Assembly: GCF_020829645.1 (NCBI RefSeq)
Contig: NZ_JAIVFS010000005.1
Coordinates: 62,001-126,000, forward strand
Length of the DNA stretch: 64,000 bases
Origin: Nostoc mirabile CHAB5784
GTDB taxonomy: Bacteria; Cyanobacteriota; Cyanobacteriia; Cyanobacteriales; Nostocaceae
Direction: 5' to 3'
The stretch's first letter is position 1, and every line of letters starts with the position of its first letter. The position numbers were made by a program, and so were the translations under genes. This document shows positions 33,948-43,194 of the stretch, piece after piece. The notes below the pieces were generated by a model. It was not told the origin of the DNA. It saw nothing but the letters and a program-made list of their open reading frames with translations, and did no database searches.

Positions 33948-34254
33948 AGGACTTACGCAAACTCTACGATTTTTCTCTACGAGACGCTGCGCGTTGGCGG
34001 AAGCCTCTCAATACGGTTCGGTTAAGGTGCATAGTCCTTAAAGATCCCCCTTAGTCCCCCGATAAATTGGGGGAAATAGAGCCATTCTGAGCAAGCCTTT
34101 TTTAAGGGGAGCCAGCGCGGTCTTGGGGTCTCCCCAAGTGGAGCGACTGGCGTGGGTTGGGGGGATCGAGTCTTATCCGAACCGTATTGGGAAGCCTCTC
34201 GTAGAGATGGCGGTTCGATCAATTAAGCTTTTTAGAACTTTTTGCGTAAGTCCT
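33948..34254. mobile_element. 307-bp outer MITE with AGGACTTACGCAAA ends
   Basis: AGGACTTACGCAAA at 33948-33961 is the exact inverse of 34241-34254. A second MITE (34009-34189) has inserted into a palindromic repeat inside it. Confidence 0.7.
34009..34189. mobile_element. 181-bp MITE nested in another element, 10-bp TSD
   Basis: The ends CAATACGGTTCGGTTAAG and CTTATCCGAACCGTATTG are inverted (17 of 18). GGAAGCCTCT occurs exactly at 33999-34008 and 34190-34199, a perfect 10-bp target duplication within a dispersed palindrome. The interior carries a GC-rich core variant. Confidence 0.82.
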
Positions 34255-34613
34255 AATTGAGAAAATCTCTACCTGATCGAATGAAACAGCCCTACTTTTT
34301 AAGGGAAGTGGGGATTTCTTCTGCGTAAGTCCTACAAAATACAAGTGGCATTAATCCTATTCATATTTCTTATCGATTCAGATAACTTTTTCTAATTACA
34401 GCCTGACTAGGGCAGGAAATAATATAAATAAAACTTATCAGGATTAAGCAACTAAATTTCATTACTAATCGGGTTCAATTTCCAGTTACATAGTTTAATT
34501 TTTCTCGTAGTATCAGAATTGAAGCAAATTTGAACCAACGGCTAATCCCACAGAACAGCCGTGACCTTTGCCTAAACATAACTTATACTACCGTTTGCAA
34601 AAGAGAGGATTAG

Positions 34614-34916
<303 letters not shown>

Positions 34917-35052
34917 GAGTTAGGCCCCTCAACAATAAACCTCTTGCAAGAGTTAGTGATGTTGAAACAATAGAAGCATCGCATCTATTGTCAACGCCCT
35001 TTCAATGCCGTGTCTATAAAGCGACTTTGACAAAAAGCCTAATTTAGTGTTG

Positions 35053-35092
35053 AGCAGGAACACAAAATTTACTGTGTTCCTGCTTGATTTTT
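35053..35092 (+). terminator. Rho-independent terminator downstream of petF
   Basis: The perfect 12-bp stem AGCAGGAACACA/TGTGTTCCTGCT is followed by TGATTTTTT. It may also serve the convergent SpoIID-like gene. Confidence 0.85.
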
Positions 35093-35116
35093 TAAGTATG
35101 GAATTTTCCGATTAGC

Positions 35117-36706
35117 TTAAAGTTTAGTCTCTTTGCTGAAAATCTGAATCTGAGTACCAGGATAGTAAAATTGCAGAATTTTCTGACTCGACCAACCTAA
35201 TTTAGCTAAATTTTGAGCGCCAGTTTGACTCAAGCCGACTCCATGTCCTAATCCACCACCAATAAAGGCGTATCCCCACAGTTCGGATTTTCCTTTGTTT
35301 AAAGGTTCTATGTAAAATAGCGTACTTCTAGGAGCAGCAAAGGCACTACGAACTTCGTCTTTGTGGAGAACAAAGGTGCTGTTATCAGTTTTAACGGCAA
35401 GTTCAAGGATACGCCCACTCTGGCTTCGCTTCACTACTGCCATAGCCTGAATTGTCTTAAATTTGGCATAGGGACTGTTTTTTACCTGCAAAAATTTCTG
35501 CAAGTCCTTGGTAATATCCTCTAAAGAGGTTTCCTTGTGCCAACGAAACATATCCCACTTGCTTTCATTAAATCCTTGTTGCGTATTAATAAATTTTTGG
35601 AAGTTCTTTTCATCTGCTAAACTCTGCTTAGATAAGTTCCAAAAATTAGTCGCGGCATCCAGTACAGGGCGCAGATAGGGACGATCATCGCCATTCCAGA
35701 CATCGCTGAAGGAGGCAGTAACGCCGCCAGTCGTGGAAGAATAAAGGGCGTCTACTAGTTCGTTTTTATAGGTTACTACCTTACCCCTGGTTGAGGCGAT
35801 CGCTCGGTCTGTTTTGGCCGCCGCTCCATTCAGCCCATAATAAACTTGGCAGTGAGTATCAGCACACAACTGATAGTTATCTGCGGCAAACCTGCGTAAA
35901 TTTCTTAAAGCATAAGTCCGAGCGAGAATTGCTTGGGCTTCCAGCGCTGCTGTTGGTGCATTTGTGCCTATTTCATAAGGCACAACCCCACGCAAATAAG
36001 TTTCTAAAGGTACTTGGTTAACTAGAGTGTATGTGCCATAAGCATTAGGCTGCAAATTCAGTCGTCCGGCATAAAGACGAGCAAACTCTTGTTTTTCGCT
36101 TTTATTCACCCGAATCAAGTTTTTCTCAGTGCTAATTTCCAAATCATTCGGGCTATAGCGGTTACCATCCACCACCCAACTAACTCGCGGCACTTGTTTT
36201 AAAATCTTAGTATCAAGATATACTTTTTCTTTGGTAGAAGCTTGGATGTTTTGCAATAGCAAGCGTCGCAGTAAAGGAGTGCTATAAACATCTCGTTTTG
36301 CCCAAACCTGCCAACGTTCTGGCTGGGCTATTTCCACTTCCATTCCTTGAGAACGCCATTTATTAGCACTGTCTTCTGCAGTTTCAAAGGTGCGGTATGT
36401 GCCTAAAACTATCACTTCTTCGACTGCTGGCTGGGGTAAAGCCTGCATGACTGTTTCCAGCTTCACAGGGTTCTTGGTAACCAGGGTTTGCTGCTTGTTG
36501 CCCGTAAGAAATTTTAGCTTTAAGCGATCGCCTTTTGTGGGTTCTAGTTGCAGCTTGGCTGTGGGTTGTGAGCCAAATCGCTGCACAATCCCAATTTTCA
36601 GTTCCATACCCTGGATGTTACTTTCAGGCCCTGATGCAGCAGTTAGTCCCAATAGACAAAATGTGGCCAGTAGAGTGTGGGAAAAACGCCAAAGCGAAAA
36701 TTTCAT
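35117..36706 (-). CDS. SpoIID/LytB domain protein, exported
   Basis: 529 residues from ATG 36706, giving a signal-like N-terminus (MKFSLWRFSHTLLATFCLLGLTAAS). Longer frames upstream run through palindromic repeats and are rejected. After an SPOR-like or linker region comes the SpoIID domain (GRLNLQPNAYGTYTLVNQVPLETYLRGVVPYEI...EAQAILARTYALRN near 215-275) and SSTTGGVTASFSDVWNGDDRPYLRPV near 325. The C-terminus has GGGLGHGVGLSQTGAQNLA. In spores SpoIID is a lytic transglycosylase on denuded peptidoglycan. In cyanobacteria it probably acts in cell-wall or septum remodelling. Convergent to petF. Confidence 0.88.
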   Translation of the reverse strand: MKFSLWRFSHTLLATFCLLGLTAASGPESNIQGMELKIGIVQRFGSQPTAKLQLEPTKGDRLKLKFLTGNKQQTLVTKNPVKLETVMQALPQPAVEEVIVLGTYRTFETAEDSANKWRSQGMEVEIAQPERWQVWAKRDVYSTPLLRRLLLQNIQASTKEKVYLDTKILKQVPRVSWVVDGNRYSPNDLEISTEKNLIRVNKSEKQEFARLYAGRLNLQPNAYGTYTLVNQVPLETYLRGVVPYEIGTNAPTAALEAQAILARTYALRNLRRFAADNYQLCADTHCQVYYGLNGAAAKTDRAIASTRGKVVTYKNELVDALYSSTTGGVTASFSDVWNGDDRPYLRPVLDAATNFWNLSKQSLADEKNFQKFINTQQGFNESKWDMFRWHKETSLEDITKDLQKFLQVKNSPYAKFKTIQAMAVVKRSQSGRILELAVKTDNSTFVLHKDEVRSAFAAPRSTLFYIEPLNKGKSELWGYAFIGGGLGHGVGLSQTGAQNLAKLGWSSQKILQFYYPGTQIQIFSKETKL

Positions 36707-36729
36707 GGCTATCTGATAACGTACCCCTA

Positions 36730-36845
36730 CTCTTAAGCAAGCTACACGCAGCGTCTCTAAGAGTTGCGATCGCGAGTAATCGTTCGTTGCGTGGTCACTG
36801 AGCTTTGTCGAAGTGCAGCGTCTCATAGAGAGCGTCTTCTGCCCC
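36730..36845. repeat. Cluster of small dispersed palindromes (SDR type)
   Basis: Overlapping short inverted repeats such as GCAGCGTCTCTAAGAG, GATCGCGAGTAATCG and GCGTCTCATAGAGAGCGTC. Nearly the same units recur at 14935, 37318, 41075, 43560, 53265 and 57778. Confidence 0.7.
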
Positions 36846-37016
36846 TTAATGCAGTGTTGGAGCTGATTTTTTAATTGCTTTGTAGTGCGGTTTTTTTGTC
36901 GCATGAGTGCTCCAATGATACCATTAGCAGTTTTGCCCAAAGTAGTTGCAAAACGTAGTCATAATGACTATGATTTATTTAGAGACACAAAACAGAACTA
37001 GTTGGATAAACTCCTT

Positions 37017-37280
37017 ATGGTTAGAGTCCAAGAAATTCCATTAAATCAGATAAAACGGCCCTTACCCCGTGCAAACGATCCAAATAAAGTGCAAGCCTTA
37101 ATGGAATCGATTGCGGAAATTGGGCAGCAAGAACCTATAGATGTCCTAGAAGTAGATGGACAATATTATGGCTTTTCTGGTTGCCATCGGTATGAGGCTT
37201 GCCAGCGTTTAGGCAAACAAACCGTTTTAGCCAGAGTCCGTAAAGCACCCCGCAGCGTTTTAAAGATGCACTTGGCATAG
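37017..37280 (+). CDS. srx: Sulfiredoxin
   Basis: 87-residue ParB/Srx-fold enzyme that uses ATP to repair over-oxidised (sulfinic) 2-Cys peroxiredoxins. The catalytic motif FSGCHRYEA is intact, and the N-terminal VQEIPLNQIKRPLPR and NDPNKVQALMESIAEIGQQEPIDVL match the family. Start ATG 37017 gives the usual length; TTG 37002 would add five residues. A dps gene follows 254 bp downstream on the same strand, so two oxidative-stress genes sit together, though repeats separate them. Confidence 0.9.
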   Translation: MVRVQEIPLNQIKRPLPRANDPNKVQALMESIAEIGQQEPIDVLEVDGQYYGFSGCHRYEACQRLGKQTVLARVRKAPRSVLKMHLA

Positions 37281-37317
37281 AGAATGGGAGTGGGGAGAAA
37301 TCAATTCAAAATTCAAA

Positions 37318-37440
37318 ATGACGCTCTCTACGAGACGCTCTTGCTAGCTTGCTTCCCCGCAGGGGTACGCGGACTCGCTCATAGCGTTGCCATGCCGTTG
37401 GCGCAGCCTAAGAAGAGAAGGCTTTACGCTACGCTAACAA
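37318..37440. repeat. SDR cluster between srx and dps
   Basis: Palindromic units including TCTCTACGAGACGCTC, CGCAGGGGTACGCGG and GTTGGCGCAGCC, then STRR-like CCCAATTCCCAAT sequence up to 37505. The GGAG ribosome-binding site of dps follows. Confidence 0.65.
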
Positions 37441-37534
37441 AATTCAAAATTGAAGAACTCCTGCCTCCTCTTCTCCAATGCCCCATGCCCAATTCCCAAT
37501 CCCCAATTACATATAACCTAATTAGGAGAAAATT

Positions 37535-38026
37535 ATGTCATCGAAAGTAACAGTCAAAAATGTAAATATAGGCATTGACGAGGCGAGTAGGGCTAAAATT
37601 GCCGAGGGTTTATCTCGCCTGTTGGCTGACACTTATACACTTTATCTGAAAACTCATAACTTCCATTGGAATGTAACGGGGCCGATGTTCCAAACATTGC
37701 ATTTGATGTTTGAGACCCAGTATACAGAATTAGCTTTAGCAGTTGATTTAATTGCCGAGAGGATTAGAGCGCTTGGCTATCCTGCGCCAGGAACCTACAG
37801 CGAATATGCCAAACTGAGTTCGATTCCAGAAACTCCCGGCGTTCCTAAAGCTGTGGAAATGATCGGTTTACTAGTGGAAGGACAAGAAGCCGTAGTCCGA
37901 ACTGCACGCTCTATTTTCCCCGTGGTAGAGGAAGTTAACGACGAACCTACCGCCGATTTATTAACTCAACGGATGCAAGTACACGAAAAGACAGCTTGGA
38001 TGTTGAGAAGTTTACTGGAAGAATAG
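37535..38026 (+). CDS. dps: Dps-family ferritin-like DNA-protection protein
   Basis: 163 residues with the Dps four-helix bundle. The intersubunit ferroxidase ligands are in [27 protein letters not shown] (His/His/Asp-Glu type) near residues 50-75. The protein oxidises Fe(II) with hydrogen peroxide and stores it in a dodecamer. AGGAG lies 7 bases before ATG 37535. The N-terminal arm is short, so DNA binding is uncertain. Next to srx. Confidence 0.92.
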   Translation: MSSKVTVKNVNIGIDEASRAKIAEGLSRLLADTYTLYLKTHNFHWNVTGPMFQTLHLMFETQYTELALAVDLIAERIRALGYPAPGTYSEYAKLSSIPETPGVPKAVEMIGLLVEGQEAVVRTARSIFPVVEEVNDEPTADLLTQRMQVHEKTAWMLRSLLEE

Positions 38027-38231
38027 TATTGGGGAATGGGGAATGGGGAGTAGGGAGCAGGGGAGGCAGGGGGAGCATAAGAGAATAATCAATGCCCAAT
38101 ACTTCGGCTTACCTCGGCAACTCTTGGAGACGCTATTCGCGTTCGCTCGGCACAAGTCGCTCAGTACAAGTGCCCAATCCCCAATTCCCAATACCCAATT
38201 CCCAATACCAATGCCCAATTCCCAATTCTCA

Positions 38232-38885
38232 ATGCCCAATTCCCAAAAGTTGCAAGATTTAATGCAACAGGCGGGGATTCCTAGTTTCAAAGCGCTGAGT
38301 CGCGCTGCTGGCGTCTCAGAGCGTCAGCTTTTGCGGTTACGCCAAGGAAAGCTTGAGCAGATGCGGGTAGATATACTGCTTAAGCTGTCGCCAGTGCTAC
38401 AAATTTCATTGAATGAATTAATCGCAACTTTTTCAACCGTAGAGTTGTTACCAGAGAAAGCAGCGCCTACTCAGGAATTATTAGAAGAAATTGCAGATTT
38501 AAGAAAAGAGTACCAGCGATCGCAGCAACAAATAGAACAACAGCGAGAGATATTACTACAAGAACTCCAGCAGTCAAGTTTGCAACTGCTGGAGTCTTTA
38601 TTATTGCAATGGCCAACAGCAGCACAGAAAGCGCAGGAAAATCCCCAGCTAGCAGCAGTCAAAATAGTACCATTGGTGCAAAAACCTCTAGAAAAGCTTT
38701 TACAGGCGTGGGGAGTGGAAGCGATCGCACCCGTAGGAGCAGAATTACCTTATGACCCCCAACTGCACCAATTAATGGAGGCAACTGCACAACCTGGAGA
38801 AATAGTCAAGGTGCGCTACACTGGCTACCTTCAAGGTGAGAAGCTGCTTTATCGAGCTAAAGTAAGTCCTCTTAGAGAGAGTTAG
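38232..38885 (+). CDS. HTH protein with a GrpE-like C-terminal domain
   Basis: 217 residues from ATG 38232. An N-terminal lambda/Xre-type HTH ([39 protein letters not shown]) is followed by a long Gln/Glu coiled coil ([29 protein letters not shown]) and a GrpE-type beta wing ([14 protein letters not shown]...[43 protein letters not shown]). GrpE exchanges nucleotide on DnaK; here the HTH is an unusual addition. The start is uncertain: upstream in-frame Met codons lie in CCCAATT-type repeats, so the repeat may have supplied a new start codon. Confidence 0.7.
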   Translation: MPNSQKLQDLMQQAGIPSFKALSRAAGVSERQLLRLRQGKLEQMRVDILLKLSPVLQISLNELIATFSTVELLPEKAAPTQELLEEIADLRKEYQRSQQQIEQQREILLQELQQSSLQLLESLLLQWPTAAQKAQENPQLAAVKIVPLVQKPLEKLLQAWGVEAIAPVGAELPYDPQLHQLMEATAQPGEIVKVRYTGYLQGEKLLYRAKVSPLRES

Positions 38886-39525
38886 AAGGCAAATTTTCGT
38901 CTTTCTCTAACTTCACGGAGGAATGCCGTATCTTAGAGGTTGTTTGAAAAGTATTAGGCGAATATAATTCGCTACTACACAGGCGAACGGGAATAGCGTC
39001 TCCAAGAGTTGGGGCTGACCCTGGCGCTGCTGAAAGCAAATTTTTTTGGTAGAGATTCTTAATCTAGATAGGAATTATTGCAATTATGTAAGTAATCGGA
39101 CATAAATAAATGAAAATGCAAATTACCATTATATTGATATTAAAAGTTTTTACCCAGCAATGACGACTATTTTGATAATGTTTATTGGACAAATTTCAGG
39201 TTTTAAAAAATTTTTGGCAAATTATCCGAAAAGCTAGAAATTTTGCTTGTAGTTCAATATTGGACTCCAAACATAAGATGTATTTCGTTTCCTTTTACTT
39301 GGTCATTTGCTAGTAATCAGGCAATATTTAGTTAAATAAAGATTAGTTTTTGATAAATAATCAAATAAAAATATTTATAGTTTATCTTCCCTTATTCTGG
39401 TATTACTTATCAATAAATATTCAGCAGTAAAGTATTATTTTTTTGTAAGCCTTTTTAAATTTTCTATGATGGGTATATAATAGCAAAATCAGAGCATCAT
39501 TTACAAAAATCAGCATGACATAATT
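38886..39525. other. Intergenic region with a MITE end; otherwise AT-rich
   Basis: A solo GAGGTTGTTTGAAAAGT end, preceded by TTA, is at 38935-38951, followed by SDR-like AGGCGAACGGGAATAGCGTC. From 39060 to 39525 the DNA is AT-rich and presumably regulatory for the STAS gene; TATATAAT near 39474 could be a -10 element. Confidence 0.5.
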
Positions 39526-39852
39526 ATGATAGAACAAGTGAAAATTATTAAGCTCACCGGGAATTTAAACGCTACAACTTCACAAGATTTTCGACAAAAT
39601 ATTACTGAAAGTTTAAAATTGGGTACAAAAATTGTGTTAGTTGATTTTCAAGATGTAACATTTATGGATAGTTCCGGTTTGGGAGCTTTAGTGTTAGCTT
39701 TTAAAACCTTGCGGGCAGCGGATAGTAAGCTTGTTCTATGCTCAATTAATGAGCAAGTCCGGATATTATTTGAACTGACTAATATGGATAAAGTGTTTGA
39801 AATATTTCCTAGCCAAGACGCATTTAACCAAGTTTTAGTCTCAAAGACTTAA
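39526..39852 (+). CDS. STAS-domain anti-sigma factor antagonist
   Basis: 108-residue single STAS domain of the SpoIIAA/RsbV type. The conserved phosphorylation site is in MDSSGLGALVLAFKTL (Ser49/50). Such proteins bind an anti-sigma kinase when unphosphorylated. It abuts, tail to tail with zero bases between, a response regulator with a SpoIIE-type phosphatase domain. That phosphatase is the obvious candidate to dephosphorylate it. No kinase or sigma factor lies in the window. Confidence 0.88.
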   Translation: MIEQVKIIKLTGNLNATTSQDFRQNITESLKLGTKIVLVDFQDVTFMDSSGLGALVLAFKTLRAADSKLVLCSINEQVRILFELTNMDKVFEIFPSQDAFNQVLVSKT

Positions 39853-40989
39853 TTAATCAAACTTAATTTGCAAGATAGATAAATCATCATCAAAAGCATC
39901 TTTGGAGTTCAGAGCGATTAAATAACTCAGTACCTGATCGAGTTGGCAATCAACCGGATTTTGTAAGCTAACTAATAGCTGAATAAAAGCATCCAAACTC
40001 CAAAGTGTGCCATCTGATTTAGTGATTTCATAAGCACCATCACTAAAAATGTAAAGGGTACTGAATTTTTCAATATTGTAAAACCCATCAACATATTTTG
40101 CTTCTGGAAACATCCCAACTGGCATACCGGGGGTTTTCAAGAGTTGAACTTCAGACTTTCTTGGAGATGTGCCAGTTACTAAAACAGATGGTGGATGACC
40201 TGCACTAGCATAAATTAACTGGCCGTTGGTTCGGTTGTAAACTCCATACCAAATCGTAAAGTATTTGTCATTTTGATAATTCATCTGAAAGGTATCATTC
40301 AAAGCCTTCAACACATCGCTAGGTTGATAATAATTTAGGCTTTTGAGCGCACGGGAACGCAGCAGATTTAGCACTGAAACAGAGGGAAGAGTAGCTTTGA
40401 GTCCATGTCCGGCGGTATCGAGTAAGTAAATTGCCAGACAATCGTCATCAAGCCAATAGTAGTCGAAGCAGTCACCGCCGAGTTGCCGCGAGGGAATGAA
40501 TCGGAAATTTATATTGAAGGGTTCAGTCATGGGAAGAGGCAGGAGCGATCGCACATATTCTGCGGCTTCTGACATTTCTGATTCTAAAAGCAACTTTTGA
40601 GCCTGCAAATCTCTACTCAACTGATGCAGACGTAATCCCGCTCTTACCCGTGCTTGTAATTCATTATGCTCGATAGGTTTAGAAATAAAATCATCAGCAC
40701 CAGCATCTAGACCTTTAACACAATCGGCAACCGAATCTAAAGATGTTAATAAAATAAAGAATGTGGTGGAAAATTTGGGATCTTTCTTAATGTGGTGGCA
40801 GACTTCCAAACCAGTTAACCCTGGCATGATCCAATCACAAATAATTAGTGCTGGACGGTAAGCCACTGCTTTTTCTATCCCTTCCTCACCGCTACTGGCA
40901 GTCACTACCTCATAACCCTGTTTTTCCAACATCCTTTTCAGAAGTATTTTTATTGAATAATCATCATCAATTACTAATATTTGAAACAT
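39853..40989 (-). CDS. Response regulator with SpoIIE/PP2C phosphatase domain
   Basis: 378 residues. An N-terminal receiver domain (acidic pocket DDD near 8-10, phospho-acceptor Asp52 in ICDWIMPG, LLTS near 82, SKPI near 104) is followed by a short coiled coil (LHQLSRDLQAQKLLLESEMSEAAEYVRSLLP). Then comes the PP2C-like SpoIIE domain with GGDCFDYYWLDDD near 172, DTAGHG near 192, ASAGHPP near 261, and FSDGAYE near 318, whose Asp residues bind Mn. A phosphosignal would turn on a serine phosphatase acting on STAS proteins. Convergent to and abutting the STAS gene. Confidence 0.9.
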   Translation of the reverse strand: MFQILVIDDDYSIKILLKRMLEKQGYEVVTASSGEEGIEKAVAYRPALIICDWIMPGLTGLEVCHHIKKDPKFSTTFFILLTSLDSVADCVKGLDAGADDFISKPIEHNELQARVRAGLRLHQLSRDLQAQKLLLESEMSEAAEYVRSLLPLPMTEPFNINFRFIPSRQLGGDCFDYYWLDDDCLAIYLLDTAGHGLKATLPSVSVLNLLRSRALKSLNYYQPSDVLKALNDTFQMNYQNDKYFTIWYGVYNRTNGQLIYASAGHPPSVLVTGTSPRKSEVQLLKTPGMPVGMFPEAKYVDGFYNIEKFSTLYIFSDGAYEITKSDGTLWSLDAFIQLLVSLQNPVDCQLDQVLSYLIALNSKDAFDDDLSILQIKFD

Positions 40990-41415
40990 AAAAAATGTAG
41001 TAAATACTAATTAATAAATTGCTTTTAGTAGGCAGGAGGAACCCATGTTTAAAAACATAGGATTGTAACAAGGAGCGGAGGCGGAGACACTCGCCTGGGC
41101 ACTTTGTATCTTACGGCACTTTCTGCGACGCTGGATGACTCGCTCATAGCGTTGCCATGCCGTTGGCGGAGCCTCTCTAAGAGTTGGCTTTACGCTGCGC
41201 TATCGATGCAATTCTTTTTTTTGACTGGGCAATAACCCAGCAAATGAGTGTTTTCTTCCAACTGAGCCTCCTGCCTTCTGCCCCCTGCCTTTCTTTGTAA
41301 AAATAGATAATAAAATAGGATCTGGGCTAATGAGTTAGTAGTTCTAATAAAGAGATCCTACTAACTCATTTCTATTTTGCCGTCGAATTGATGAATTTTT
41401 AATAGTCATAAAACA
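40990..41415. other. Intergenic region with an SDR cluster
   Basis: About 41075-41215 is dense in palindromic units (GGAGCGGAGGCGGAGACACTC, GCGTTGCCATGCCGTTGGCGGAG). TACTAACTCATT occurs twice in inverted sense near 41330-41370, forming a hairpin that could terminate the DUF1350 gene. No gene supported. Confidence 0.5.
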
Positions 41416-42183
41416 TTATGGGGGTGCAAGAGGGTTCACCCACAAGAGGATGGTATTTTTTAGCTGGTTCAAGTCGCGGTATGCTTCTTGTTTGAACCAT
41501 TGCCCTAAGGCATCAAAGGGGGTGAAAGATGTTCCAGTTTGCCATTTAATGTCTTGACCTAGAGGTGTTGTATGAGTTCCTGGTAACGTTTGTGTTGTCA
41601 CCATCTCATCAAAGCGTTGTTGTAAGATTTTGGTTAAAGCTGCGGATTGGTCAATGGTATCATTGCTAAATTTTATTAATAAATTGCGCCTGATGTCGTA
41701 ACGCTCTTGGACAAGCTGGTTGGTTTCCAATGGTGAGGGGGTAAACTCGATTTTCAAAGTAGAATTGAATTGTTCTACTAAGGGGATAGCTTCTTTAGCG
41801 GCGTAGTTGTTGAAGGATATTAAAATATTGCCTGCGCGTTCTACTTTAAAGAGGCTACCAATCAGCAAGTGAAGTTTACAGCCCATACTGTGCCCAATGC
41901 CGTAGATGGGGTAGTAAAGCTTGCGTAATGCCCCAGAATCTTGTAGACGTTCGAGGGTACGGTCAAAGTTTAGCAGCACAGATTTTGCGATCGCAGTATG
42001 ATCCAAGGTGTTAACGAAAGGCGTAGCAATTACAACATAACCTTTACTTGCCAATTGTTCGAGTAACCAGCGATAAGTGATGTGCGGTGCAGTGGCGACA
42101 AATGCACCTCCTAAAAAATGGATGATACCTATGGGATTTCGGGGAATGATTACCCAGTTGCCTCTGACTTCTTTCCAATCCAT
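41416..42183 (-). CDS. DUF1350 alpha/beta-hydrolase-like protein
   Basis: 255 residues. The DUF1350 pattern is visible: WVIIPRNPIGIIHFLGGAFVATAPHITYRWLLEQLASKGYVVIATPF at 11-57, and the nucleophile-elbow-like GIGHSMGCKLHLLI near 95-108, whose Ser would be the catalytic residue of an alpha/beta hydrolase. The family occurs in cyanobacteria and plant plastids and is uncharacterised. The protein is soluble, single, with no operon partner. No substrate can be named. Confidence 0.82.
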   Translation of the reverse strand: MDWKEVRGNWVIIPRNPIGIIHFLGGAFVATAPHITYRWLLEQLASKGYVVIATPFVNTLDHTAIAKSVLLNFDRTLERLQDSGALRKLYYPIYGIGHSMGCKLHLLIGSLFKVERAGNILISFNNYAAKEAIPLVEQFNSTLKIEFTPSPLETNQLVQERYDIRRNLLIKFSNDTIDQSAALTKILQQRFDEMVTTQTLPGTHTTPLGQDIKWQTGTSFTPFDALGQWFKQEAYRDLNQLKNTILLWVNPLAPP

Positions 42184-42414
42184 GCCGATAAGCGATCGCT
42201 TTTTTGTATATTCTTTATGTTAGACCGGCGATCGCAACCGTGGGAAGGATTATGGAAAAAGCCATTGAGGATATCTGGCGAGTAGGTTGGAAGTCAACCC
42301 ACCCAGCAGCGTCTATGGACTTATAGGCAGCATCTACGCTTTTTCCAACTCTTACTGAGTACTGAGTGAATTCAGGAGTGCTTTCTAAATCTCCATTACA
42401 AAACTTAATTACCT

Positions 42415-42474
42415 GAGCGCAGCGTCTCGTAGAGAGCCTCATTACGAATTACGAATTACGAATTACGAATTACC
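42415..42474. repeat. SDR palindrome and ATTACGA heptamer array
   Basis: GCGCAGCGTCTCGTAGAGAGCC is followed by about five copies of ATTACGA ending at 42473, next to the stop of the following minus-strand gene. Confidence 0.75.
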
Positions 42475-43194
42475 TTAACGCTGAGTCTGTAATCTTTTCA
42501 TTTCGTGTTGCACATCTAATGCAATCTGTAATGCTTCATTAAGTAACCTTCCATGCTCAGTAGCCTGTTCATTTACTTGCATGGCTGTTAAAGTTGCTAA
42601 ATTGTTGACGAATAATTCTGTATTACTAAGGATAAAGCTCTTATTTTCTCTCAAAATTCTTTCTGTCTTTAAAGCGCGAACTAAATCTGATTTGGTCAGT
42701 TTTAGAGCTTCGATAACACTTGCTCTTTCCTTTATAAGCACTTCTGGATTACCAGCTTCTTCTATTTGGTCATTGATATCTATTGCTTTAATAACAATAT
42801 TATATCTTTCAACATCGGCTAACAGGATTTGCAGAGAATTTGTCATGTTAATTTTGACAATTTTAATTCTACTTTTCCATATTAAATATAAGATAGTTTG
42901 TGTAAAACCGCCAATCCATAGGACTAATATTATTAATAATAGCCAGGATGGAATTGATATCCATGCTACAAATATTTTTATAAATATATCAAATAAAAGA
43001 TAGCCAAAAACAAATGTAGCAAACCCAATAAAAATTACAGTTGCTCCTTCCGAGCTTTTAAGTTTTTGAATGTATAAAACTGCTAATTTTTTCAGGGAAT
43101 TTGTAATGATTAAGAGTTGATCATTGACAGGTAAATTAGTCAGATTTTGCAGTTCATACTGACTAATTTCCAAGCCCTGTAAATCATCCCGCAC
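42475..43194 (-). CDS. Hypothetical two-span membrane protein with coiled coil
   Basis: 239 residues. Two hydrophobic helices at about 50-72 (TVIFIGFATFVFGYLLFDIFI) and 78-104 (SWLLLIILVLWIGGFTQTILYLIW) form a hairpin. The remaining C-terminal 130 residues are charged and helical (LQILLADVERYNIVIKAID...EALQIALDVQHEMKRL), likely a cytoplasmic coiled coil. No family recognised. Flanked by repeats on both sides and not in an operon. AT-rich coding sequence compared with neighbours. Confidence 0.7.
   Translation of the reverse strand: MRDDLQGLEISQYELQNLTNLPVNDQLLIITNSLKKLAVLYIQKLKSSEGATVIFIGFATFVFGYLLFDIFIKIFVAWISIPSWLLLIILVLWIGGFTQTILYLIWKSRIKIVKINMTNSLQILLADVERYNIVIKAIDINDQIEEAGNPEVLIKERASVIEALKLTKSDLVRALKTERILRENKSFILSNTELFVNNLATLTAMQVNEQATEHGRLLNEALQIALDVQHEMKRLQTQR

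Noticed and set aside
36707..36940. 78-residue N-terminal extension of the SpoIID-like protein
   Set aside because: Encoded by palindromic repeats; the ATG at 36706 gives a proper signal peptide.
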